DNA of 22,205 bases from Isoetes engelmannii (GCA_011763485.2 JAANSK020259607.1:1-22205); one strand, 5' to 3'. Shown: positions 9,070 through 17,829, counted from the stretch's first letter. A program made the numbers and translations. The notes: generated from the sequence alone by a model not told the origin.

Positions 9070-10761
9070 GATTCCGTCGCTTCCTCTTCTTGTGTTCTGA
9101 ATCGCCTCCTCTCTGCACTGCCTTTTTGGCAATCTTTTTGCTCCTCCCAGCAAGTGTTGAGTTGGATCCAGTTCGGCTATCGGTTACCTTGACTCCATGA
9201 CCCTCCGCCCAAACCCTTTTTTGGCCCCAACCATTCCTCGTTGTCTTCCCAACTTGAGTTTACTCGCACTGCCATTGCTGATCTCTTATACAATGGCGCG
9301 GCCTCTGTGGTACCTTCCCGACCTTTCTTCTGTTCACCCTTGGGAGTAGTCCCTAAGGGGCAAGGCAAGTGGCGCCTCATTCTCGACTTACGGGTCAACT
9401 CCTTCCTCTCCGTCCCTCCGTTCCGCTATGAGGCCTTGGATCTCTTGTCTCATCTTTGCCAACCTGATGATTTTCTGTTTACAGTCAACCTTAAGTCCGG
9501 CTATCATAATATGGCCCGTCCACCGTTCCTTTTTGGGTTTCACATTTGATGGCCAGTTTTTCACCTTCAATGTGCTCCTCTTTGGTCTCGCCAGTTAGTT
9601 CGCCTTTGGCGTGGTCAAGGTATTCATTGTTCTCCCTATGTTGATGATATTTTGTTCCTATGTCATGCTTTTCCTGAGTCACTCCAAGTCCGGGTCATTT
9701 CGGATTTACAAAAGGCAGGGTTCCTCCTCGCTTGGAAAAAATGTCGGTTTCGCATTTCCCATCGTACCATTTTTCTAGGTTTCATAGTTGATTCCCATGA
9801 GGGTTTGTTCCGCGTGTCGGCTGCTAAGAAATCGCGTGTGTTATCGCTATGTTCTAGCCTACTTGCAGCCCCAGTTGTCTCCGCTCATCTGGTCGCTCGC
9901 TTCTTAGGTTTCGTTCAGTCCTTGCGTCTCGTGTTTGGTCATCTCTGCGCTGCCTTAACCTTTGGCCTTCATACTGATCTCCGTCTTTCTACCCTTTGGG
10001 ATTCCCCGTTCCATTTATCTTCCCTCTCGCGTGTGGAGTTGTCTCTTTGGTAGGCTATTGTTTTCCCATTTGATCGTTGCCCTCTTTGGCCGCCACGCCT
10101 GACTAAGGTCACTCTCGGGTTTGATGCAAGCGATGAGGGCTGGGGAGGTTGGCTCTCCATCCCTGGCGCTGCTGTTCTCTCCTTTCACGGGTCATTCTCT
10201 GATTCTGAGCGGCTGCAGTCTTCCACTTGGCGCGAGTTTGTTGCATTAGCCCATCTACTGCAGCACTTTGCTAGTCTTCTCTTCAATACAGTTGTAGTTG
10301 CTCGAGGTAATAATCAAAATGTCTCTTTCTTGTTGCGAAAAGGGCTCTTTGTCTCTTTCTTCTGTTATCAACATAGAATCCGTCTTGAGCCTGTATGGAT
10401 CCCTCGCCTAGAAAATGAGTGGGCCGATTACTTGTCTAAAATTCGTAAATTTGATGAATTCTCTCTCTCATCTGATGCCTTCGCTCTTCTCGACTCACGT
10501 TGGGGGCCTCATCATGTGGATCGCTTTGCTAGTCCCTCTAATGCCCTTCTCCCTGTTTTTAACACTAAGGATGCCTATCCGTTCCGGATCCCCCCAGCTG
10601 CTTTTTCTTATAATTGGCGGATGTTCAATAATTATTGCTTCCCTCCAGCTTCTTTGGTCCCTGCTGTTTTACACCATGCCCGCCTATGCCAGGCCCATTT
10701 GACTTCAATTATCTTCTGTTGGCCTTCTGCTCCTTGGTGGCCCTTAGTCACTCACTTGTGA
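9070..10761 (+). pseudogene. DIRS-like reverse transcriptase-RNase H (stops and small deletion)
   Basis: One frame carries nearly the whole protein. It begins around LNRLLSALPFWQSF with the pre-RT motif FGYRLP; a TGA at 9190-9192 interrupts. RT follows: SPLGVVPKGQGKWRLILDLR, motif A as FTVNLKSGYH (normally VDLKSGYH, so the metal-binding Asp is Asn at 9487-9489), then TFDGQFFTFNVLLFGLAS in a shifted frame. After a short deletion comes motif C, YVDD, at 9637-9648, then FLGFIVDS. A TAG at 10051-10053 interrupts before the RNase H part (GFDASDEGWGGWLS, VVARGNNQN, IPRLENEWADYLSK). The C-terminal region seen in tyrosine-recombinase elements is also present (HHVDRFASPSNALLP, WPSAPWWPL). The product copies element RNA into DNA. 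Length, ~560 residues, suits the family. The Asn in motif A would abolish polymerase activity. Confidence 0.88.
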
Positions 10762-10939
10762 TTATCATTCTTGGTAGCCATTTGTGGTGGACGCACTGTT
10801 TTTTCATGAGTTTTCTTGGGCGTTGGTCCCGACGGGGTCTCGGCTCACCGGACCATGCCGGCATGTGGCTTTGTTTGCTCTTCTTTGCATTTTTTGAATT
10901 TCAGGTTGGTTTCATCATCTGACTCTCTGTTATAATTGT

Positions 10940-11677
10940 TTCAGATATTCTTCCGCACTATGCGGTGTTTCCGGTTGCGTTTGTTGCTCCTATTCTCTCT
11001 TCAGTCCTCCAATCCCGCGCTCCTTCCACTTTGCTGGCCTATGCATCTGCTTGGCGTCGCTTCGTGTCGTGGTCTGCGTCTCAGGGTGTTCCCGCGCTCC
11101 CCGCTTCCCCCGTCCATGTTGCCGCGTTTTTTGCTTCCTTTGTTTCGGCTCGTCAGGGGTTTTCTATAGGGAGTGCGTCCGCTGCCATCTCTTTCTTCCA
11201 TAGTCTGCTCAATCTTCCTCTCCGTGTTTTGACCCCCTGCCAGCCTTCGTGCGCCAGTCGGGTCCTCGGCTCCGGTCAACCTCCCAGTCCCGGTTGCCTC
11301 TCTCAGTCACCCATGTCCGCCAGATTATTCTATCCTTTGCTCCTCTGCATGCCAAGTGGCGAGATTTGATGAAAGCCTCTTTAGTTACCCTCTGCTTTGC
11401 GGGTTTCCTTCGCATTTCTGAAGCTCTTCAGTTGAACTGGCGGGACCTGACCTTCTTTCCAAACCATGTCCAGTTGTCTATCCGTAAGTCTAAGTGTGAC
11501 CAGACTACGATCGGTCATGATGTCCTCATTGCTCGCACCGGTTCCATCTTTTGCCCCGTCCATCTATTGCAGCGTCTCTTCTTCACTTGTTCCTTCCATG
11601 CATCTGACCCTCCGGAAGGGGGTCCTTTGTTTCGTACCTCCTTATCTTCCCTCCGTGGCTTGTCTTATTCTACAGGA
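10940..11677 (+). pseudogene. Tyrosine recombinase, C-terminally truncated
   Basis: This enzyme would integrate the circular cDNA of a DIRS element. The N-terminal core-binding part reads FVAPILSSVLQSRAPSTLLA then YASAWRRFVSW, with further helices (AISFFHSLLNLPL). A frame change near 11215-11250 leads to the catalytic domain: LSVTHVRQIILSFAPLHAKW, then CFAGFLRISEALQLNW, which contains the first catalytic Arg (codon at 11411-11413), and the beta-strand lysine region (LSIRKSKCDQ). The sequence then runs into the right inverted repeat after SLRGLSYS. The H-x-x-R box and the tyrosine nucleophile, expected ~60-120 residues further on, are missing, so this copy could not recombine. It lies ~180 bases after RT-RNase H on the same strand. 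Confidence 0.85.
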
Positions 11678-11845
11678 GGGAGGGAACTCCGTGCAACAAA
11701 GATTCAGCTCAGAGGAAATGCCGATGAGAAGGGCAGAAAGCCCCAAAGCTTTTATGGTAGCAACCGGACAAGGAGGGTCTCACGTCAAAATATCGTCCCT
11801 TTCCCTAGAATGATGGTTCTCTTCTTTTAGAAGAGAACCATAGCA
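11678..11845 (-). repeat. Right inverted terminal repeat of the DIRS-like element
   Basis: The reverse complement matches 4865-5018: AAGCTTTTATGG, GGCAGAAAGCCCC and CAACAAAGATTCAGCTC are all shared in inverted orientation. It begins directly after the truncated recombinase frame and merges outward into a palindrome. Confidence 0.88.
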
Positions 11846-11859
11846 TTCTAGGAAAAGGG
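11797..11859. repeat. ~63-bp near-perfect palindrome at the right element end
   Basis: Inner arm 11797-11825 and outer arm 11829-11859 pair around a TTT loop, differing by a two-base indel (AG) and one substitution. The inner arm is the tip of the right terminal repeat. The outer arm is the same tip in opposite orientation. It resembles two element termini joined head to head, the same logic as the internal complementary region of DIRS elements. Confidence 0.85.
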
Positions 11860-12630
11860 CCTGACACCCATATCTATCGCCGACACAAAGAGGAACCTAC
11901 CTCAAACTCCCTCACAGCTCGAGGCTGCGAGAAACCGTGAGGAGCACCAATCGAAAAACTGACAAAACTATGGGAAGGCATGTCCAAGACTATGAGAGAT
12001 CGTCGGAAGGAAGGGGACAACTCTACAACACCGACTTAGATAAAGCCAAGTAGATGAACAAACTAGGAACCTGAGCCACTGGGACAAAGGGATAGTAACA
12101 AATGAAAAGTCTAATCAAACCAACCAAAATCACGGGACAACAGGAATGCGTAAAGCAAAGAAAGGACAAAGACTGGACACCATCAACAAACCACGACCAC
12201 CACCAAGCATGTGAAAACAAAACTAAACCATCAACATACCGACTAACTACAAAGCATACCTAACGACAAACCACCACGCATAATGAAACGAAGCGAAAAA
12301 GAGCAAGTAATCGGAACAGGATAATGAAGGAAATGGACCGAGCGGCAGTAGTGGATAGATGGAGAAAATGGGTGATATGAGACGGAATCGACAACCAAGG
12401 AACACAGGGTACCACGGGCCAAAAGGATACCTGAAATAATGAACCAACCACAATTGACGAATAGGAAACATCTAATGAGGGGGCAAATGGAACACATAAA
12501 GAAAAGAAGACATGAAAACTGAGCACAAATGATCAACCATGACCACAACAGAAGCCCGCGGAGAGGTGGATAGCTAACAGTATGATAAGCCTAACTGTAA
12601 GCCTAAATGATCAAACAAAATGACTAAATA
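11860..12630 (-). mobile_element. Possible leader of a second, inverted DIRS-like element
   Basis: The base bias flips here. The plus strand of the first element is pyrimidine-rich; from the palindrome to ~12630 it is purine-rich, so the minus strand shows the same T/G-rich texture as the first element's leader (for example TTTTTCGCTTCGTTTCATTA and GGTTTAGTTTTGTTTTCACA). It begins at a terminal-repeat tip in inverted orientation. I find no long exact match to the first element, so it would be a diverged family member or only a leader fragment. The minus-strand ORFs here (12023-12548) are hydrophobic by composition only. Confidence 0.4.
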
Positions 12631-13490
12631 AATTGCAAGTTTTGGGCAAGCTTAGGTGGTTGATCTTAAATTCAGGAATAAGTAGTAACAGAAACGAATT
12701 AACACATTCAATTTCAGTTGCTATCTTGTTTTTTCCACTCAACGCTCAACGTACTGATCACATTTGGGAAATCATCTGGGATTTTGCTGATATCTATGCA
12801 TTCCAAAATTCAGAAGTAGGGCATTTATCTGTGTTCACGGGAGACATATTTCAGGGAAAAGACACCATAATTATCCAGCAAGGCTGCTATAGAAAACACT
12901 GGTACAAAAGATTCTTACCTCTTTTTGCCATAGTCGGCCTGCAAGAGCTTAAATAAGAGATCTTTTGCCAAATCTTCTCCATCAAATGGTATTCATGGAT
13001 GCGAAGGTCTGATCTGAGCAATCCGGCAAGCTTACACGGCCTTGCGTGCCAACTACGGTTAGGTCGCATGCAATCAATTTCGAAAAAGATATATCATAAA
13101 TCTTTTTTATAATGTATGCCCCAAATGTATGGCCAATGTATCATCACATAAACATCAACTAAGATATCAACGAATGTAGAATTTACAATCATTTTTCATC
13201 CATGAGCCACTAGATGTTCATAATTTATCATCCACAAGCCACATGACCAATTAAAAAGTTTGAAGTTTACTTACTAATAGAACAATTAACTTGAAATTGT
13301 TGTCACATATTTCCTCTAGTGGCGTCCGAGGCATTTGTCAACACTTGGGACCACAATTTAGTGGCCAAAAGCATTAGTGTCTAAGACTAAGAAGCGTGGA
13401 ATGTAGGGTTGTCATCCATGAATTCACTATCATCATTATTGGGAATATGATACAGAAGCATTAATGGTATTGAGAACATGATACAAATGC
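12631..13490. other. No recognised gene
   Basis: The sequence is AT-rich. A 107-codon frame (12633-12956, plus) has no recognisable domain. A short tandem repeat near the right side is listed separately. Confidence 0.5.
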
Positions 13491-13501
13491 ATTAATGGTT
13501 A
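13441..13501. repeat. 31-bp tandem repeat, two copies
   Basis: ATGATACAGAAGCATTAATGG (from 13447) recurs as ATGATACAAATGCATTAATGG (from 13478), a 31-base step. It overlaps the stop codon of the UGT pseudogene. Confidence 0.75.
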
Positions 13502-14161
13502 TGTAGGTTGAGCATTTTGTGTAAGTTACTTTGTTGATCTATGAGCGCATCCTTGCTTAGCCTTTGGAGCTCTCTAGCCCTTACCCTCATTGCATCACCT
13601 TCTTCTTCTTTCATCAATATCCTAATGTATTTTTGTAACTTTCCCTTTTCTACAACTTCATCCATCTTATTAACAACTCTTATTCCAATCTTCCAGTCGT
13701 CTACTAATAGCTTAGCATTGAAATTTTGTTCTGCACCTCCTGGTTAAGCTAACAATGGAATTCCACTACATATACTTTCCAAAACTGAATTCCATCCACA
13801 ATGGATCAAAAACCCCCTATGGAAGGATGAGCCAAGACTTTTTCTTGAGGTGCCCACGACACAACCATACCTAATTCTTCAAGCGCTGGTATAAGTTGCC
13901 GTAAGTATCCTTGTAACCTTCTCCAATCAGATCCGAATGAATAACCCAAATAAAATTATGTTTGTTAGCTTCCAATCCTACAGCAATATCTTCAAGATTT
14001 GTAGCCGGAATTGTAACCAGGCTTCCAAAGGATATATACAGGACAGAGCTTGTACACTGATTGCAAATAGTGAAGCCATCCCTCCATTTACGTGTCAAAC
14101 ATAGGGTAAACCGGTAAAACGTGTCGTGATGCTTATCTATGCCCTGTGGTATTTGGCTCAA
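13492..14161 (-). pseudogene. UDP-glycosyltransferase (UGT, GT1) pseudogene, C-terminal half
   Basis: Plant UGTs move a sugar from a UDP-sugar to small molecules such as flavonoids, terpenoids or hormones in the cytosol. Read on the minus strand, this is the C-terminal sugar-donor domain: SSVLYISFGSLVTIP, AVGLEANKHNFIWVIHSDLI, then the PSPG box starting [16 protein letters not shown] (Trp codon at 13854-13856). The box continues as [19 protein letters not shown] and AEQNFNAKLL, followed by a typical end (SNLHKMLN) and a stop at 13492-13494. Breaks: one T missing in a T run between GGF and HCGW shifts frame; a TAA at 13744-13746 replaces the usual Trp before PGGAEQ; and another shift lies just before SSVLYIS, where WLHYLQ appears in the neighbouring frame. 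The N-terminal acceptor domain (~250 residues) is absent. The subfamily cannot be named from this. Confidence 0.88.
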
Positions 14162-14656
14162 ATCAAATTAAATCCTACAAGCAACAGAGCAACAGATCGC
14201 AAACTTGGAGAACCTGGCTATACAACCTGCAAAAAATCCTCCTAATTAGAAGCGGATAATAAGCGGCCCGAGACCTGCCGCCACCGCTCAAAAGTTAATG
14301 TGCAACCTTAACCACTTCCTCCCTTAGATTTTTTTAACCATGCCCCTTCCACGCCCCATCCGTAAAAAACGAGTTATGTGACATTCTGCCGGCTCTTCCA
14401 ATAGCGTCTTGCCATGTGCCATTAATTCTAATCCCGAATGTCAACGAAAAAATTTCTTGCTGCGACGTTTTTGCCACCTTTCATCTTCGGCCTTCTCGGG
14501 CGCCCGCACAGAGGCGTTGCTGACATCCCATAATGTTGCCTAAAGCAACATTCTTATATACAAAAATGCCTCATCCAGGGGAAAATAAAAATACTAAAGT
14601 TTTATACGAATTTCTATACCTAAAAGTCTTAGCCCTCACAATTGCCTTGCCCGATA
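14162..14656. other. Intergenic stretch, no gene seen
   Basis: No UGT N-terminal domain can be read here on the minus strand. A short perfect hairpin is the only clear structure. Confidence 0.5.
14532..14552. repeat. Perfect 8-bp inverted repeat
   Basis: AATGTTGC (14532-14539) and GCAACATT (14545-14552) flank a five-base loop. Confidence 0.7.
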
Positions 14657-15290
14657 CGCTTCAAAATGAATAGTGCAAATTTTATGGCTTTGCAATTAGG
14701 ACGTGCTTCTGCTAGAGACAATCAACTATTGGAAAGTGATCTCAATTATGTTGGTCAAATAACAAAGATTATTGAAGTGGATTTATGAGTCTTTTATTTA
14801 TCCTAGACAAGTTGAGCTGCTTTCTACCATAAAAATCAGAGTGATACTAATTGGTGGATCACATGGTTCATGCAACACCTAGATCTAGTCGCATGATTGA
14901 TCCTTCTACTTTGCATGATATGGACGTGGCATCTCCTGAGACTGATCCTATTCTTTCACTTGAGAGAATTGATGTTATGCAAGATGACATCAATGGTCAA
15001 ATGTAAATGATCAAGTGGAGGATCGTGATTCGAGTGACGATCGCAGCAATCCAGTTGAAAATCTAGTTTGTCTACCAACAAAGTCACCAAATAATAACAG
15101 CCTAGATTATTATGTTGATGAAAATGAAGAGATTGGTAACGAGACCCCATATTTACTCCATCTACAGCGTGGTGACGATGAACTAGAAGACATTGCACAT
15201 GATATAAGAGATGAAGTGGCACTTGGAGTTTGCCCTAATAGAATCTTTTTTTCTTTTTCTAATATGCCATTTTGTGTACTTTGTCTATAG
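14657..15290 (+). pseudogene. Relic of a plant CACTA transposon protein (DUF4216-like)
   Basis: From ATG 14667 the frame reads NSANFMALQLGRASARDNQ and DLNYVGQITKIIEVDL, close to the start of the DUF4216 domain found in TNP2-type CACTA transposon proteins (usual pattern: a tyrosine/glycine motif, then IIELDY). In shifted frames it continues with YPRQVE, FYHKNQSDTNWWITW and then an acidic tail (LDYYVDENEEIGNE, RGDDELEDI) at 15015-15220. These pieces occur in the order seen in such proteins, separated by stops and frame changes. The region between VDL and YPRQVE is shortened. The transposase domain itself is not in the window. Confidence is moderate because each match is short. Confidence 0.5.
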
Positions 15291-15299
15291 GAGTTTGAA

Positions 15300-15900
15300 G
15301 AAGGTAGTGACATTATAATAATATTACAATTGTCATAGGCATTAACACTTGTATGATCATTAACAAAATCACAATAAGTATTGATAGTAAGAGTGATATA
15401 CGTCGTGATATTATCCATGATGATATTATCTACACATATAGCGTCACATGAAAGCTATGATATAATATTTTCAATATGCGGTACTATAGATGAAGCAATA
15501 GGTGATAGTGTAACTGATATAAACTACAACAATTATATTATCATTTAACACCAATGGAGTAATAAATGATGGTAAAGTTGATGCAATATGTGATATTATA
15601 CATGACACTATTAGGAACACATATATTATTATTACTACTCAGTATTGATATAATTGTTGACAATATAGATGTGGCTATGGGTGATAGTGTACCTAACATA
15701 AACTATAGCACTTATATTGTCATTAACACCACTAGAGTAATAAATGATGGTAAAGCTAATGCAATATGTGGTATTATACATGACGCTATTAGTAACACAT
15801 ATATTATCATTACTTAGTACTGATATAATTGTTGACAGTATTTATGATGATGTTGATGATGGTATAGATGATAGAATCTTGTCATCGATAGTGTCAATAT
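15300..15900 (+). repeat. Degenerate ~178-bp tandem repeat, about three copies
   Basis: AATAAATGATGGTAAAG occurs from 15561 and again from 15739; GGTGATAGTGT from 15501 and from 15680; CACATATATTATTATTAC near 15618 has a counterpart near 15797. All give a 178-179-base step. A third, more diverged copy lies upstream (~15320-15500). Because the repeat is not a multiple of three, the two ORFs across it (15566-15817 and 15744-15965) begin with nearly the same peptide and are products of the repeat, not genes. Confidence 0.8.
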
Positions 15901-15968
15901 CCCTTGAATATCATTATTTATACATTAAGCACTTTGTGAAGGTTTTGGTGCTATTAAAGTGTTGAAAA

Positions 15969-16331
15969 ATGGCCATGGCTCCAACCACAGGACTATACTT
16001 ATTGTATGAAGAGTCCGGCACTAGAGATAAGGGCATTGGCACGTCCACACCCACTATGGCCGTGACTAGGAACAAAGAGCGTCCGAAGAGGCCGGCCACC
16101 AAGGACACGGAGGGCACGCGATTCTCGGCCATTAGTGCTCCACCTCCATTAGTTATGGCAGTGATCAGGAGGCATATTTTTTGTCAGCGCAAATCAAGCT
16201 ATCAAGCCCAATTCGAAGAGGTTGATGGTCTCCGAAAAGAGAGGCAAGCAGATCTATGGGAGCAGCTGGAGCCTGGCCATGTAGCTGAGCGCGAGATCGG
16301 GAACTCGGGGGTGCGGGGGCGGCTGTGGTAA
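15969..16331 (+). CDS. Hypothetical ORF, 120 codons
   Basis: An open frame starting MAMAPTTGLYLLYEESGTRD follows the tandem array. It is basic in the middle (TRNKERPKRPATKDTEG) and ends in a helix-prone charged stretch (EEVDGLRKERQADLWEQLE). No domain is recognised. A minus-strand frame over 15914-16132 is also open, so either or both could be chance. The helix resembles Gag-like coiled coils, but that is only a hint. Confidence 0.2.
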   Translation: MAMAPTTGLYLLYEESGTRDKGIGTSTPTMAVTRNKERPKRPATKDTEGTRFSAISAPPPLVMAVIRRHIFCQRKSSYQAQFEEVDGLRKERQADLWEQLEPGHVAEREIGNSGVRGRLW

Positions 16332-16400
16332 CAAGGAGTCTCGCACGGAGGGCTTGTCTTTAGCCATACGTACTGCAAATCTCTCGCTAACAGGCGGCCT

Positions 16401-16760
16401 ATGATTGCATATGAGCTAAGGGACTATGGGCCATGGCCTAAAAACCCAGTGGGGAAGAGCTTTGGGGCCAAATATAGCCTGGAATTTGAGTTGGAGATTG
16501 AAATTGGTATGGGAGATGCAGGGCGAAGCAAGCAAAGCGAAACCATAAAGTGGTTGGGGGCTCAAGGGCAATTACAAGCGAAATCCAACGAAGGGGCCTC
16601 CGAGGCTGCTAAGGCGGGGACGAGGGCTTGAGCTGGGTCTGTGGACAAGCTCCCGGAGGGTGTCTGTAAATGCCTGATTCAGAAACAGGCACTGGAGATG
16701 GTGTTGCAGCCCGTCAAACAAATCAAAAGCATGATCTCCATGCTGGAAGCTGAGGTGCAA
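16401..16760 (+). other. Unidentified charged, helix-rich coding-like region
   Basis: An open frame at 16401-16631 (76 codons) is followed, after a stop and a frame change, by helix-prone sequence LEMVLQPVKQIKSMISMLEA near 16693-16750. Together with the preceding ORF this looks like the remains of a longer coiled-coil protein, perhaps Gag-like, but I cannot name it. Confidence 0.2.
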
Positions 16761-16860
16761 AGCTAGGAGCCGAGCGGATGAGGCGGTATAGAGAACCAAA
16801 CTGGTCAAACTCCAATAGGCTAGTCCAGGGCTCACAAACAAGGCAGGCCGCGGGCATGAG

Positions 16861-16914
16861 CCGATGCTGAATCCGCCTCTGGGACTGATAAAATAAGGCC
16901 GATGTTGAATCCGC
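16861..16914. repeat. Short direct repeat (16 bp, two copies)
   Basis: CCGATGCTGAATCCGC at 16861-16876 recurs as CCGATGTTGAATCCGC at 16899-16914. Confidence 0.65.
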
Positions 16915-16999
16915 TGCCTGGGGGTTCCCTGATGCTGATGAATCTCACTGCTGCTAGATCGGCTCCATGGTGCTTACTTCCCCCCGTAGTGCTGTGAAT

Positions 17000-17062
17000 G
17001 GACCTGGGCGCTTAGGCGGTGCGGACCTGGGCGCTCAGACAGTGCGGACCTGGGTGTATGTT
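17000..17062. repeat. 23-bp tandem repeat, ~2.7 copies
   Basis: GGACCTGGGCGCTTAGGCGG-type units begin at 17000, 17023 and 17046, a strict 23-base step; the third is partial. Confidence 0.85.
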
Positions 17063-17111
17063 CTCTATGACATTCAAACACTCTTAGAATTCAAGCATCA
17101 TCACAAACTCT

Positions 17112-17290
17112 TGCTTGAAAAGATTAAAACTTGCAACTGTCCTTTATGTTGTAACTATAAAAAGCTTTGAGCACAAAAGATTCCCTTTGAATTGGGTGTA
17201 CTGCTTGAAATTATTTAAATTGCAATTATGCTTTATGCTATGACCATGGGAAGTTCTGAGCACAAATGAATCGCTTTGAATTTTAAATTA
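17112..17290. repeat. ~90-bp tandem duplication
   Basis: TGCTTGAAA occurs at 17112 and 17202; GAGCACAAA followed by a CTTTGAATT occurs from 17169 and from 17258, a step of 89-90 bases. The two halves have diverged by substitutions and small indels. Confidence 0.75.
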
Positions 17291-17355
17291 TAAGAAGCTG
17301 GTACAACCAAGTCAACAAAACCTTCTGCCCTATGACATCTTTAGCCTATGGCTAG

Positions 17356-17601
17356 GTGTCTCCCTCTTCCCCTGCTCCCTCGCCAGTTCTGGCAACTTCG
17401 GATTCTAGCCATCCTACCCTCGCTTCTGTTTCCATTCCTGCTCCTCTTCTTTCCTCTCATCCCTCCTCCTCTACGTCCCAAGCTGCTCTTTTTGATGAGC
17501 AATGTGAGAGGCTTGCAGTCATTGCTCGCAAACAGGAACGATTGGAAGGTGAGTGGTCCATCCCTCATATAGAAAGAGTTGCTCGTCGAGTTCCATCTTG
17601 A
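17356..17601 (+). CDS. Hypothetical Ser/Pro-rich ORF with charged helix, 81 codons
   Basis: The first ~45 residues are Ser/Pro/Ala-rich; the end is a charged helix (FDEQCERLAVIARKQERLEG). The arrangement recalls the N-terminal half of a Gag protein. It does not match the DIRS Gag in this window by eye. No domain is recognised and a chance ORF is possible. Confidence 0.2.
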   Translation: MSPSSPAPSPVLATSDSSHPTLASVSIPAPLLSSHPSSSTSQAALFDEQCERLAVIARKQERLEGEWSIPHIERVARRVPS

Positions 17602-17729
17602 ATATTGGTGTGATAACCCTCCCCGTCATAGGTGTATTTGATTATGGGTCTTGGGCCTTTTTCCATTGTCTTCTTTGGTGATCTCACCATATCAATGCGC
17701 CCTCTAGAGATGGTTTGTTTTTCTGTGAA

Positions 17730-17822
17730 TTATCCTCTTTTAATTATAAAAATGATTTCAAAAATACGTTCAATAGAATCAGCTCGCTCACTTATACTCT
17801 TGTATTCGGCCTCAGCTATATA
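17730..17822 (-). pseudogene. Possible Ty1/copia RNase H scrap
   Basis: The minus strand reads YIAEAEYKSISE and then SIERIF before a TAA at 17730-17732. The AEAEYKSISE string is typical of the copia RNase H end (pattern T-EAEY-x-x-x-SE). Only about 30 codons are present and no other copia domain is seen nearby, so this is tentative. Confidence 0.35.
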
Positions 17823-17829
17823 GCTGTAG

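Larger units (their letters stand above)
4865..11845 (+). mobile_element. DIRS-like tyrosine-recombinase retrotransposon (degenerate)
   Basis: The ends are inverted repeats of ~150 bp (4865-5018 and 11678-11845) with about five mismatches in ~140 aligned positions, counted by eye. Between them on the plus strand lie, in order, a Gag-like protein with a CCHC knuckle, RT plus RNase H with a YVDD box, and the N-terminal and first-Arg part of a tyrosine recombinase. That order, with a recombinase instead of a DDE integrase and inverted rather than direct terminal repeats, defines the DIRS1-like group. I see no methyltransferase-like domain; the gap between RNase H and recombinase is only ~180 bases. 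Several frameshifts and stops show the copy is not functional. Exact ends are uncertain by some bases because both termini sit in a palindrome. Confidence 0.85.

Noticed and set aside
10761-10940. Search for a methyltransferase-like domain between RNase H and recombinase
   Set aside because: Only ~180 bases are available and no motif can be read, so none is claimed.
12023-12548. Hydrophobic minus-strand ORFs that look like membrane proteins
   Set aside because: The hydrophobicity comes from T-rich composition; frames overlap one another and show no family signal.
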